Positions 7,700 through 15,048 of a DNA stretch of 25,437 bases are shown piece by piece (position 1 is the stretch's first letter; every line of letters starts with the position of its first letter). The notes beneath the pieces were generated by a model, which saw nothing but the letters and a program-made list of their open reading frames with translations, was not told the origin of the DNA and did not search any database. Location of the stretch: positions 1 through 25,437 of IMG/VR virus record IMGVR_UViG_3300040958_000002; one strand, 5' to 3'. Made by a program: the position numbers and the translations under genes. The stretch comes from a virus.

Positions 7700-10533
7700 T
7701 ATCCGTCTCGCTTCTGATGGTCCTGCATGACCGAGGGCACACGTTCCAGCCAGGCTTCACCGGCACGCTGGAGCTTCGCATCCAGTTCGCGATCCCCGGT
7801 GGTGCCGCGCAGATCGATGGTGGCGTGGTAGCTCGTAGAACGACCGCCGCCCCGGTAGGCATCCTTGGCCTCGCCGGTGCTCAGGATGCGGCCTGCCACA
7901 GCCGGAATGAACGGCTCGGGGCCGCGCTCTCCGGTCATGTAGGCGTGCCCCGCCATGACGGGACCACCGTTCGCGCGCGCCGGCAGCCCGATCCCCTTGA
8001 GCACACCCGTGAGGGCATCACCGCCGGGGGTCAGCAGGTTGCCAATGACGTTCTGCGCCACGCCCATGCCCGGCATGCCCATGATCGCGTTCATCGCCTG
8101 AACCTTGGCAATCTCGGCGATCAGCTGCAGGACGGCGTCCTTTGCGCTGGCGCTGCCGGTGATCACGCTACCAAAGAGGTTCTCCAGCGCCTGTTTTCCG
8201 TTTTGAGAAACCTGCGCCAGCCGCTCCTTCGCCGCCTTCAGGGCATCGATCTCAGGGATGAGCCGCTGCACCTCGGCGACCTGCGCCGCAGTGGCGCCTG
8301 CGCCAAGCGACTGGACGGCCTGATACACCCGCTCCTCCTCGGCGGTCATGCCGATGGTGGCAGAGAGGTCGGTGTACTCCTGGCGCAGAGACTTCAGGCT
8401 GTCGCGCGCAGCCTCTGCCGCCTTCTGCGCATCGGTCAGCTTTGACGCAGCCTTGCTAGCACCGCCGCCCGCGCCAGAGCCTGTCTCGATGTCCGGAACA
8501 TCGAACTCCGGCAAGGTCAGGTCGATGGAAAGGCCAAGGTTCTCCGGGTGTGAGCCCATGCGATCCGAGGTGGCGGACGATGTCACTGCCCGCGTAACCC
8601 GGTCCCGTGCAGAATAGGCCTCGTTCAGCCGCTCATTGGCAGCGTCGAGGCGTGCCTGCGCTTCGTTCAGTTCGCGCAGGGCAGCCTGTGACCGATTGTC
8701 CGCAAGCGCCTCGCCAGCAGGGCCTCTGGGCGCACCACTTAGCTGCTCCTCATAGGCGGAGGTCAGCATGGCACGGCGCTTCTCCAGTTCGGCGCGCGCG
8801 GCGTCCCTGGCGCTGTGAGCCAGCTTGTAATTGTCGTTCGCCAAGTCGATCGCGGCCTTGCCGGCAGACGGTGCAGCGGTGGCGTAGAAGGTGCCCAGAG
8901 CAGCATTCAGCGCCGCTGTGGCTTTCTCCGCTTCCTGCATGGCTCCGTCGGCCGTTGCAGCGTTGTCCCCGAACACAAGCCACGCTGCCGCACCGGCGCC
9001 GATCAGGCCCCAGACCAGACCGAGAGGTCCGCCCAGTGCGATCGTGGCCGCCCGTGCGATGTTTGCGGCTGCGGTGAACGTACCCAAAGCCAACGTGGCG
9101 GCGCCGCCTCCGGCCACGAAGGTGTACATCGAGGCCGTCAGCGCAGGCACTTGCGTGAAAGCCAAAGCGGTGACCACCACGCCCGCGCCCTGGAAGGCGA
9201 ACTTCGCAGCGTCGATGGCGGGTGTCAGGTTGCCAGAAAGCCAGCGCGTCAGGTCCGTTGCGCCTTGAATGCTGGAGCGCATCGCGCCGGTCAGCCCCGC
9301 CTCTCCGAGGCCAATAACCAGACCGGAGATAGCCGAACCCAGTCCTTGCAGGTCGCCGCCAAGGTTGTCCCGCATGGTGTCGGCCATGCGCTGTGCTTCG
9401 CCCTCGACGGTGTTCAGTTCGTCGCCGAACTCGCGGACGCGGGCAGCCCCATCGACCAGGACCAGCGCGCCCGATGCTGCCTCGCGCCCGAAGATCGTCA
9501 TGGCCTGCGAAGCGGTCATCCCGGAGCCGCGCAGCTTGTCGAGGATGTCGGCCAGATCGTTGGTGGCCGGATCGACGTCGCGGATGGTCAGGCCCATCTG
9601 CTTGAGCGTGTCGGCAGCGGCCTTGGTCGGACCTGCGAGCGAGGCCAGCATGCCGCGCATTGCGGTACCAGCGCGCTCGCCCTGGATGCCGGCATCGGAC
9701 ATGACGCCGATGGCCGCCGCAGTGTCTTCCAAGCTGATGCCTAGCGTGGCTGAGATTGGCGCCACGGTGCTCATGGCCTGCCCGAGCTGCGACACGTCGG
9801 TGTTGGCCCGGCTGGAAGCCGCTGCCAGCACGTCGGCCACGTCGCCGGCGTTCTCGGCCGCGATCCCGAAGCCGCTCATAATGTTGGAGCTGATGTCGGC
9901 CGCGCTGGCCAGATCCATCTGCGCCGCCGTGGCGAGGTTCAGCACGTCCGGAATTGCTGCAATGGCATCGCGGGCGCTGAAGCCTGCCATGCCCAGGAAC
10001 TTGAGGCCGTCCGCCGCCTGCGCCGCACTGAACTCGGTGGTGTCGCCGAGGTCCTTGGCAACATCGCGCAGCGCTTCGAGCTCGGCCCCGGTGGCCCGAG
10101 TCACGGCTGCGACGGCGCTCATCGAGGTGTCGAACGTGGCAATCTCGCGGGTGACCGCACCGATGCCGAAAGCTGCTGCTGCCATGGGCAGAAGATAGGA
10201 AGACAGAGCCGAAGCTGCCCCAGCCATGGTGGTCATCGCAGCACTGGCCCGCACCGCGGCCACGCCCTGAGCATCGATGCCCTTGGCCGCTGCCGCCGCC
10301 GCTGCCGCGGCCTCAGTACCGGCCTTGATGTATCGGCCGTTAGCATCTCTAAACCGGCCAACCGGAGCGGCGGCTTTGTTTGCGGCAGTGCCCATCCCGA
10401 GGATCGCGGCGCCTGTCTTATCGGTCTGAGCCTCGGTCATGGCGCCAGCATCGGCGACAGCTTTCAGATCAGTGACTGCCGTCTTGAGCTGTCTGGTGTC
10501 GGCCGACAGGACCAGGGTGGCGAAATCAACCAT
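7699..10533 (-). CDS. Tail tape measure protein (TP901 type)
   Basis: This 944-residue protein sets tail length and is carried inside the tail tube. The N-terminus is helical with an Ala-rich run near residues 74-84. Residues about 135-340 match the TP901 tape measure core: a short FDTSM segment followed by repeated Ala/Gly/Ser-rich helices. Hydrophobic stretches lie near 440-530, and a long charged coiled-coil region at about 560-690 and 700-800. The C-terminus has the common ARANGGPVMAGHAYMTGERG signature of tape measure proteins. At roughly 1.5 angstrom per residue this would give a tail near 140 nm. The ATG at 10533 overlaps the end of the T frame by 8 bases and has an AGGAGG-type ribosome site. 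It follows the tail chaperone, as in nearly all siphophages. Confidence 0.93.
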   Translation of the reverse strand: MVDFATLVLSADTRQLKTAVTDLKAVADAGAMTEAQTDKTGAAILGMGTAANKAAAPVGRFRDANGRYIKAGTEAAAAAAAAAKGIDAQGVAAVRASAAMTTMAGAASALSSYLLPMAAAAFGIGAVTREIATFDTSMSAVAAVTRATGAELEALRDVAKDLGDTTEFSAAQAADGLKFLGMAGFSARDAIAAIPDVLNLATAAQMDLASAADISSNIMSGFGIAAENAGDVADVLAAASSRANTDVSQLGQAMSTVAPISATLGISLEDTAAAIGVMSDAGIQGERAGTAMRGMLASLAGPTKAAADTLKQMGLTIRDVDPATNDLADILDKLRGSGMTASQAMTIFGREAASGALVLVDGAARVREFGDELNTVEGEAQRMADTMRDNLGGDLQGLGSAISGLVIGLGEAGLTGAMRSSIQGATDLTRWLSGNLTPAIDAAKFAFQGAGVVVTALAFTQVPALTASMYTFVAGGGAATLALGTFTAAANIARAATIALGGPLGLVWGLIGAGAAAWLVFGDNAATADGAMQEAEKATAALNAALGTFYATAAPSAGKAAIDLANDNYKLAHSARDAARAELEKRRAMLTSAYEEQLSGAPRGPAGEALADNRSQAALRELNEAQARLDAANERLNEAYSARDRVTRAVTSSATSDRMGSHPENLGLSIDLTLPEFDVPDIETGSGAGGGASKAASKLTDAQKAAEAARDSLKSLRQEYTDLSATIGMTAEEERVYQAVQSLGAGATAAQVAEVQRLIPEIDALKAAKERLAQVSQNGKQALENLFGSVITGSASAKDAVLQLIAEIAKVQAMNAIMGMPGMGVAQNVIGNLLTPGGDALTGVLKGIGLPARANGGPVMAGHAYMTGERGPEPFIPAVAGRILSTGEAKDAYRGGGRSTSYHATIDLRGTTGDRELDAKLQRAGEAWLERVPSVMQDHQKRDG

Positions 10534-11349
10534 CGTCAGGCTCCTCCTGGTCGACTGGCGCGATGGCGAACGGGCTTTCTCCGTCCCGCATTGCGCTGCA
10601 ATAGCCCCGGCACATCTCGGCCAGGATCTCGGTGTCTTCGGCGTCGAGCATCTGATTGCCCGCGAAGGCCACCAGCACAGGCCAGTCCGTTGCGACCATG
10701 CCTTCGCCGATCGCGCGCAGCGGACCGACCCTGAACATCATGTCGTGGAGATATTCCCCGGCCATGAGATCAGGCAGCTCGAGGAACTCAGGGGCGATCA
10801 TCGCGGACCGTGGCTCGGATGACCCCTTAGGCTTTGCCGCGAGCCATCCGACCTGGCGTGCCCAGAGGATCAGCCCTGCGCGGCGTCCGGCAAAAAACGG
10901 TCCTGCTCTCCCGCTGCCTCGGCGATCTGGACGGCGAAGGGCCGGTTGACCATCACCCACTTCTCGCCGGTCTGCATCACGTGGGCACGGTCAGCCTTCT
11001 GCATGATCGGGAAGGTCAGGTCGAGCAGCCAGCGGACATCCTCCGCCGAGCCGGTCAGGGGCTCGCCGTTCCGCTCGACGTTGATGAAGCCGACCACCAG
11101 CGACAGCGCGGATTCGATCAGGTCGGCATGCACCTCTTCCATCACGTCCAGCTTCGGCTGCGTGACCTTGGCACGGGCCAGCGCGCGCTTGCGCATGTCG
11201 GCCTGCACCGTCCGGGATGCCACGCCGCGCACGATCACGCAGGCGGGGCCATCGTCCCCCTCGATCGGCTCGCCGGTGATCGGGTCCACCAGCGGAACCT
11301 TGACGCCTTCCTCGGCCGGGCCGCGGTTGTCGAATTTGCTGAAATCCAT
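10526..11349 (-). CDS. Tail assembly chaperone, frameshifted G-T fusion
   Basis: Known siphophages make two tail chaperones from overlapping frames, G and a -1 frameshifted GT. Here the T frame (stop 10526-10528) has no convincing start of its own near its beginning and overlaps the 3' end of G in exactly the -1 frame. Slippage at T_TTT_TTG (10897-10891) would join G residues 1-153 to 121 residues of T, giving about 274 residues. The T part is helical with charged and aromatic residues. It ends 8 bases inside the tape measure gene, matching lambda G/GT and its position before H. GT recruits tail tube subunits to the tape measure in lambda; the same role is inferred here. Downstream internal ATGs in the T frame could allow a separate product. 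Confidence 0.75.
10870..11349 (-). CDS. Tail assembly chaperone G
   Basis: This is the 159-residue in-frame product, located between tail tube and tape measure. The ATG at 11349 has AGGA 6 bases upstream. The N-terminus (about 1-45) is a beta-rich segment with PITGEP and the rest is mainly helical, as in gpG-like chaperones. Termination at 10870 occurs only 6 codons after the slippery heptamer. G and GT together hold the tape measure in an assembly-ready state in known phages and are absent from the virion. Assignment rests on gene order, size and the frameshift arrangement rather than clear sequence similarity. Confidence 0.8.
   Translation of the reverse strand: MDFSKFDNRGPAEEGVKVPLVDPITGEPIEGDDGPACVIVRGVASRTVQADMRKRALARAKVTQPKLDVMEEVHADLIESALSLVVGFINVERNGEPLTGSAEDVRWLLDLTFPIMQKADRAHVMQTGEKWVMVNRPFAVQIAEAAGEQDRFLPDAAQG
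10891..10897 (-). promoter_or_regulatory. -1 ribosomal frameshift site (T_TTT_TTG) with upstream SD-like element
   Basis: In the G frame the codons are CGT TTT TTG, so the heptamer T TTT TTG fits X_XXY_YYZ exactly. A GGGAG sequence (10912-10908) lies 10 bases upstream, the spacing of the frameshift-stimulating Shine-Dalgarno element known from E. coli dnaX. The downstream T frame is in the required -1 phase. Confidence 0.8.
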
Positions 11350-11432
11350 GTTCTGTCCTGAGGCTTCTCGGTTTCATGCGGGGCTGGTGGCCGAAACCAC
11401 TCTCCACCAGCCCCTTCCGCCGGAGCGGAGGC

Positions 11433-11906
11433 TTACGGCGCGGACGGTGCTTCCACGGTCGGCGCGTTTTGCTTGAAGTTCGCGGTGAAGCCCTTGTGGG
11501 CCGACACGTTGCCCTGGTTCTCCAGATAGCTGTGTGCGTAGCCCTGGGCGTACTTCACGGGCGTGGTGGTATCGCCTGCCTTGGGCGTGATCCGGATCGA
11601 GATATCACCACCGGCGCCCTCGGCGGCCGTCTTGACGATCAGCTGACCAGGATCACGCACAGCCGTGCCCAGATCGCGGAATGCCATCTGGCTGTCGTTG
11701 CCAGTGCCGGCGCCTTTGACGCCCGCGGTGAAGCCGCTCTCCAGATCCTCGACGTCGGTGTTGGCGTGGCTGACGCCCAACTGCGGCAGCTGCTGAACGC
11801 CTGCGGCCTTGGTCCAGTCCAGCGCGGCGAAGCCTGCGGCGGTATTGGTCTCAGGAAGCCCGGCGAAGACATGGATCGTCTCGCCGATATAATTCTTGGT
11901 GGCCAT
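11433..11906 (-). CDS. Major tail tube protein
   Basis: This 157-residue protein is likely the tail tube subunit that polymerises around the tape measure. It lies between the tail terminator candidate and the G/GT chaperones, the standard place. The sequence is beta-rich with Gly/Ala-rich turns, has a 'GVSHANTDVEDLESGFTAG' segment (about residues 43-61) like other small tail tube proteins, and no Cys. It begins at ATG 11906 with only a weak ribosome site (AAAGGG, long spacing). It is flanked by non-coding gaps of about 110 and 80 bases, unlike the tightly packed genes around it, suggesting separate control of this abundant product. A small hairpin (11416-11429) follows the stop. The specific Pfam family is uncertain. 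Confidence 0.85.
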   Translation of the reverse strand: MATKNYIGETIHVFAGLPETNTAAGFAALDWTKAAGVQQLPQLGVSHANTDVEDLESGFTAGVKGAGTGNDSQMAFRDLGTAVRDPGQLIVKTAAEGAGGDISIRITPKAGDTTTPVKYAQGYAHSYLENQGNVSAHKGFTANFKQNAPTVEAPSAP

Positions 11907-12018
11907 GTGGTGTGCCCTTTCGCGGCAAAGCGAAGCGGCCCGCTATTGCGAGTGATGCGCTTCGGTTCTGAGGAATGCCCGCTGTTCGACCCAGAGGTCA
12001 GCCCGCAGGGCGGGGCAA
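11907..12018. other. Non-coding gap upstream of the tail tube gene
   Basis: This 112-base gap is the longest within the head-to-tail block. It holds a short GC hairpin (12002-12006 with 12010-12014, 3-base loop) without a T-tract. I see no confident promoter by eye. Confidence 0.35.
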
Positions 12019-12426
12019 TCAGGTGTCGAGCGAGATCTCGATCGGGACGGACACCGGCACCCGCCAGTAGGCCCCGTCCGACATGCCCTCGCGGATGTGC
12101 GGGGGCTGGATGACGTCCGTCACGAAGCCCGGCGCGGTGATCTGCGCGCCCATCGGGAACAGCGCAGCGACCTGCTCGGCGATGTCATTGGCGCGGCCTT
12201 CTCCGCTGCCCCTGAGGACCACGACGGTGGCGATGAGGCGACCGACGACAATCGGCGCGACACTGTCCAGCGTATCGTCGCTGGTCCCGGCCCGAACGAT
12301 GGTACACGCGATGTACGGCACATTGCCTGGCGCCTTCGGGTCGAAGTCCTGATTGGGCCATGTCTTCGGGATGCCAGGGATGGCCGCTAGCCGCGCCTTG
12401 AGCGCCAGCTCAGGGACATGCTTCAT
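12019..12426 (-). CDS. Tail terminator/tail completion protein candidate
   Basis: This 135-residue protein starts at ATG 12426 overlapping the upstream stop as ATGA. It has an N-terminal helix with a RLAAIPGIP segment, central hydrophobic strands, and a C-terminus ending in alternating strands ('VPVSVPIEISLDT'). This alpha/beta pattern and its place directly before the tail tube match tail terminator proteins of the lambda U/DUF4128 kind, which cap the finished tail and join it to the head. A longer frame reaches 12465, but the ATGA junction favours 12426. Family-level identity is inferred from order and secondary structure pattern. Confidence 0.7.
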   Translation of the reverse strand: MKHVPELALKARLAAIPGIPKTWPNQDFDPKAPGNVPYIACTIVRAGTSDDTLDSVAPIVVGRLIATVVVLRGSGEGRANDIAEQVAALFPMGAQITAPGFVTDVIQPPHIREGMSDGAYWRVPVSVPIEISLDT

Positions 12427-12875
12427 TTGAGCCTCCCGACATTGCGCGCAATGATCTGTGGCCACTGGGCGGCCGCCCCATCGATCCAGAACTTGCCTTC
12501 CTGGTTGAAGGACCGACCAAGGGCGTCCTCACCCACGAAGCCCTCATGCTGGCGCATGGCATGGGCGGCGGACCATCCGATCCGCGCCACGTCCCCGATC
12601 TTCATTTGGGTGACCAGCAGCGCGATGTTGGCGGTTGAACTGGCACCGCCCTTGTCTGCCGCCTCGCTGGCCCGGCCGATCTGTGAGCCGTTCAGCTCGG
12701 TGACCACGCTGTTGATCAGGTGGCCGTCATCCACCGGCATCCGACCACCGTTGGCGACCGGGGTCTGCATGATGTCCATGGCATCCTGGATGCTCTCGGA
12801 CATCACCGCCTGCATCTGGGCCTCGGTCTTTTCGGCGAAAGCCTCGATCGAGGCGGCGAAGGATCGGTTGGCCAT
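12423..12875 (-). CDS. HK97 gp10-like neck/tail completion protein
   Basis: This 150-residue protein begins with a long N-terminal helix (about residues 1-40) followed by a 'TPVANGGRMPVDDGHLINSV' segment (about 37-56). That is the pattern of HK97 gp10/phage tail-completion proteins, in which a helix is followed by a TPVdTG.L..S motif. It sits directly before the tail terminator candidate, as gp10 homologues normally do. The ATG at 12875 overlaps the upstream TGA (TGATG) with GAGG close by. An upstream extension to 12935 is rejected because it lies in the preceding gene. It probably forms part of the head-tail interface. Confidence 0.75.
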   Translation of the reverse strand: MANRSFAASIEAFAEKTEAQMQAVMSESIQDAMDIMQTPVANGGRMPVDDGHLINSVVTELNGSQIGRASEAADKGGASSTANIALLVTQMKIGDVARIGWSAAHAMRQHEGFVGEDALGRSFNQEGKFWIDGAAAQWPQIIARNVGRLK

Positions 12876-13960
12876 CAGTCGTCCTCGTATCGCAGGAGGT
12901 CGTTGCGCACTCTGTAGACAGCCAAACATCGGCACTGGATGACGTTGGCCGCCAGCCCCTTCGGGTTGCCAGGGCTGTGCAGCAGGTCGCCGGGGTACTG
13001 CATGAACACGCCCGGGGCGGGGTTGAAGAACTCCCCCAACTTGACCGTCTCGCCATGCAGATGCCGGTGACTGTCCCGCACTCTCCCGTCCAAGGTCGCC
13101 TGCCAGCGGATGCGCACCTGGTCCTGTCTGACATAGCCGCTTTCAACCAACTGCTCGAAGCCCTCATGCCGCCCGGCGCGCAGGCCGTTCAGCGCCTCGG
13201 TTCGCCCGATGGTGTCGCCGCGATCCTTCAGCAGCTTGTTCTTGAGCTGCTTTCGGCTGATCGCGATGTCCGCGTCGCTCACAGCCTCCCCGGCGCGGTA
13301 GGCGCGCAGGATGCGCTGCTTGGTGGCCTCGTTCACGCTCTCCAAGGTCACGTAGGGCGGCTTGCCATCGCGCGGAACAGTGACCAGGTCGCGGACCCCC
13401 TCCGGCGTCGTCATGCCGTCCATGACCTTGCTGAACACGCTCTGGCGGCGCCGGTCGAGGCCGATAAAGCCGCCCTCGCGCTTGCCGGTAGTCCGGTCGA
13501 CGCGGCCGACGATGGCCCGGGCGGTGTCGCGCGGGTGCTGGCCTGCCTCGGCCGCCTCGCGGATGATGATGCGGGCCTGCTCCTTCTGCTCCTCGATCAC
13601 CTCGGTGATGAGGCGCGACGACTGCTCCCGAATCCATCGCTCGGCCCGGTCGTGCCGCCCGTCGAAGCTAAAGACGAAGCTGCTGCCGTCGTATGGGTCG
13701 CGGATGCGCGTCTGCGCCACGACCATCGGTCCGCCTATCATGAATGAACCGCGCTGCGCCTCGTAGAGCGGGCTGAAGAAGCCTTGCTCCAGCCGCAGTG
13801 CCTTGATGGCGCCCTCGATGTCGCCTTCGCGGATCATGTCCTCGACCTGCTTGAGGCGGATAGCGCTGGTGATCTGATCGACGGCGGCAATGAAGGCGTC
13901 GCGGATAGCGGGCTCCAGCTTGTCCAGAGCGTCCTGAATGTCAGCTGGCAGTATTGCCAT
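12875..13960 (-). CDS. Minor head protein, SPP1 gp7/Mu F-like
   Basis: This 361-residue protein is mostly helical and basic in its middle. Its C-terminal region (about residues 280-345) carries the phage head morphogenesis signature: RIRWQATLDGRVRDSHRHLHG followed by an FNPAPGVF.QYPGD segment and a final NVIQCRC motif, as in SPP1 gp7 and Mu gpF. Such proteins are minor components inside or beside the portal and affect DNA delivery or procapsid assembly. The ATG at 13960 has GAGG 7 bases upstream, one base from the previous stop. In most phages this gene follows the portal directly; here it lies after the capsid and connector genes, which is an uncommon order. Family assignment is strong from the C-terminal motif. 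Confidence 0.88.
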   Translation of the reverse strand: MAILPADIQDALDKLEPAIRDAFIAAVDQITSAIRLKQVEDMIREGDIEGAIKALRLEQGFFSPLYEAQRGSFMIGGPMVVAQTRIRDPYDGSSFVFSFDGRHDRAERWIREQSSRLITEVIEEQKEQARIIIREAAEAGQHPRDTARAIVGRVDRTTGKREGGFIGLDRRRQSVFSKVMDGMTTPEGVRDLVTVPRDGKPPYVTLESVNEATKQRILRAYRAGEAVSDADIAISRKQLKNKLLKDRGDTIGRTEALNGLRAGRHEGFEQLVESGYVRQDQVRIRWQATLDGRVRDSHRHLHGETVKLGEFFNPAPGVFMQYPGDLLHSPGNPKGLAANVIQCRCLAVYRVRNDLLRYEDD

Positions 13961-13961
13961 G

Positions 13962-14312
13962 TCAGGCCCTCAGGATCAGGTCATAGTACAGCGCGACCCC
14001 GCCCGGTGCGAAAGGCTCGGCGCGGACGATTGCATAGCTGGTGGTGCCGATGCGTAGGCGGTCGGCGGGCGTGGGCGTGGTGCCCTCTGCTGCCATCATC
14101 TCGCGCCGGTCACCCGCCTGGATGGCAGTGCCGTTCACCAGCCCAAGGGACAATGTGTCGCCCAGCAGCCTGACCGGGATCGGTAGATCGGGCCCGGGCT
14201 GCCGGTCATGATCGGGGCCCGTGAAGGTCGGTCGCAGGAGGGTGGCGGTGTGTCCGACGTCTCCAAGCGCCTCCGCTACCTCGGCTGCGATGGCTTGCCA
14301 GTCCTGGGCCAT
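13962..14312 (-). CDS. Head closure/head-tail joining protein candidate
   Basis: This 116-residue, beta-rich protein has a helical start (about residues 1-20), a TATLLRPTFTG segment, a central 'GDTLSLGLVNGTAIQAGDRR' segment (about 51-70), and C-terminal strands. This layout resembles small head-completion or stopper proteins (lambda FII/SPP1 gp16 class) that bind under the portal adaptor. ATG 14312 has GGAGG 6 bases upstream. It lies between the DnaT-like connector candidate and the minor head protein. Function is inferred from position, size and fold type; no diagnostic motif is present. Confidence 0.6.
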   Translation of the reverse strand: MAQDWQAIAAEVAEALGDVGHTATLLRPTFTGPDHDRQPGPDLPIPVRLLGDTLSLGLVNGTAIQAGDRREMMAAEGTTPTPADRLRIGTTSYAIVRAEPFAPGGVALYYDLILRA

Positions 14313-14342
14313 GAGCTGCCTCCAAATGTGAGAGAAACCGAG

Positions 14343-14759
14343 TCAGCCCACCGACCTGAGAAACAGCCCCGACACGGTGACGCGGATCAGCGGCGCCAGC
14401 AGCCCTTCAACTACCGGCAGCCGTGGCAGGTAGGCATCTGGGGCGCTGGCGTCGCCGACCCGCTCCCATGTCAGCTTGCCCGCGCCGACCAGCACCTTGT
14501 CGGTGGCCGGGGTCGATACAGGCGACAGGCTGCCGGGGTTCTGCGCCTCTACAATCCCCGCCTCGATGATGGCCAGCTTGACGTGATCCGGCACCTCGTT
14601 CTCTGGCCATGGGGCCCGCCACCGGCCGTTGTATCGGGCTGCGATGAAACGCTGACCCCGCATCAGGTCCGGCGCGGTCGGCTGTACCGAAATGCCGCCG
14701 GCGGTGGCGTAGGCCGCAGCCTCTTCCACAGTGACAGCGAGTTGAGTGTAGCTGAGCAT
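14343..14759 (-). CDS. Head-tail connector (DnaT-like phage family) candidate
   Basis: This 138-residue protein starts at ATG 14759 with GGAG 6 bases upstream; a longer frame to 15089 covers another gene and is rejected. The N-terminal half has helices separated by 'AYATAGGISVQPTAPDLMRG' (about residues 16-35), then RFIAARYNGRWRAPWPENEVPDHVK, a pattern typical of phage proteins annotated as 'DnaT-like' that in practice serve as head-tail adaptors: a short helix, an aromatic-Arg stretch, a W-P element and a Pro-Val before a helix. It is placed between capsid and tail genes like lambda gpW/HK97 gp6-type adaptors. The adaptor role is inferred; it is not thought to act in replication. Confidence 0.6.
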   Translation of the reverse strand: MLSYTQLAVTVEEAAAYATAGGISVQPTAPDLMRGQRFIAARYNGRWRAPWPENEVPDHVKLAIIEAGIVEAQNPGSLSPVSTPATDKVLVGAGKLTWERVGDASAPDAYLPRLPVVEGLLAPLIRVTVSGLFLRSVG

Positions 14760-14815
14760 GGTTCGTCTCCGCTGGACTTGGAATTGGGGCCGCCGTGGCA
14801 GCCCCGCATCAAAGG

Positions 14816-14998
14816 TCAGCCCTTCTTGTCGGCCGGGTTGGTGATCGGCTCCTTGCCATCCGTGTCGCCGTCCAGGACCTCGCACTTGTTCAGCAGCGAG
14901 GCGGGCACCTTGTCGCCCTGCACGGTGATGATGGTGCCGACCTCGACGGGCTTGCCCTTCTGGTCGTGATAGCCGGGCTTCGTAATCTTCAGTTTCAT
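14816..14998 (-). CDS. Small basic protein between capsid and connector genes
   Basis: This 60-residue protein has KITKPGYHDQKG at the start, then a short strand-rich middle and an acidic/basic C-terminus. Proteins of this size and pattern commonly sit just after the major capsid gene in siphophages and have no assigned role. The ATG at 14998 has an AGGGA-like ribosome site. A roughly 50-base gap with a stem-loop separates it from the capsid gene. The product might be a head accessory protein, but I cannot support a function. Confidence 0.65.
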   Translation of the reverse strand: MKLKITKPGYHDQKGKPVEVGTIITVQGDKVPASLLNKCEVLDGDTDGKEPITNPADKKG

Positions 14999-15023
14999 GG
15001 GTCCATTCCCTGAATGAGGGGCA

Positions 15024-15038
15024 GGGCCTCAGAGGCCC
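15024..15038 (-). terminator. Stem-loop after the major capsid gene
   Basis: A perfect 6-base stem (15024-15029 with 15033-15038) with a 3-base loop lies 11 bases after the capsid stop codon. No T-tract follows, so it is more likely an mRNA-stabilising or pausing hairpin than a full terminator. Such stem-loops often follow abundant structural genes. Confidence 0.4.
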
Positions 15039-15048
15039 CGCCGGTTGA

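Noticed and set aside
8815-10198. Two 309-residue plus-strand frames opposite the tape measure
   Set aside because: Antisense shadows of an Ala-rich gene; composition is Ser/Arg/Ala-biased without domains.
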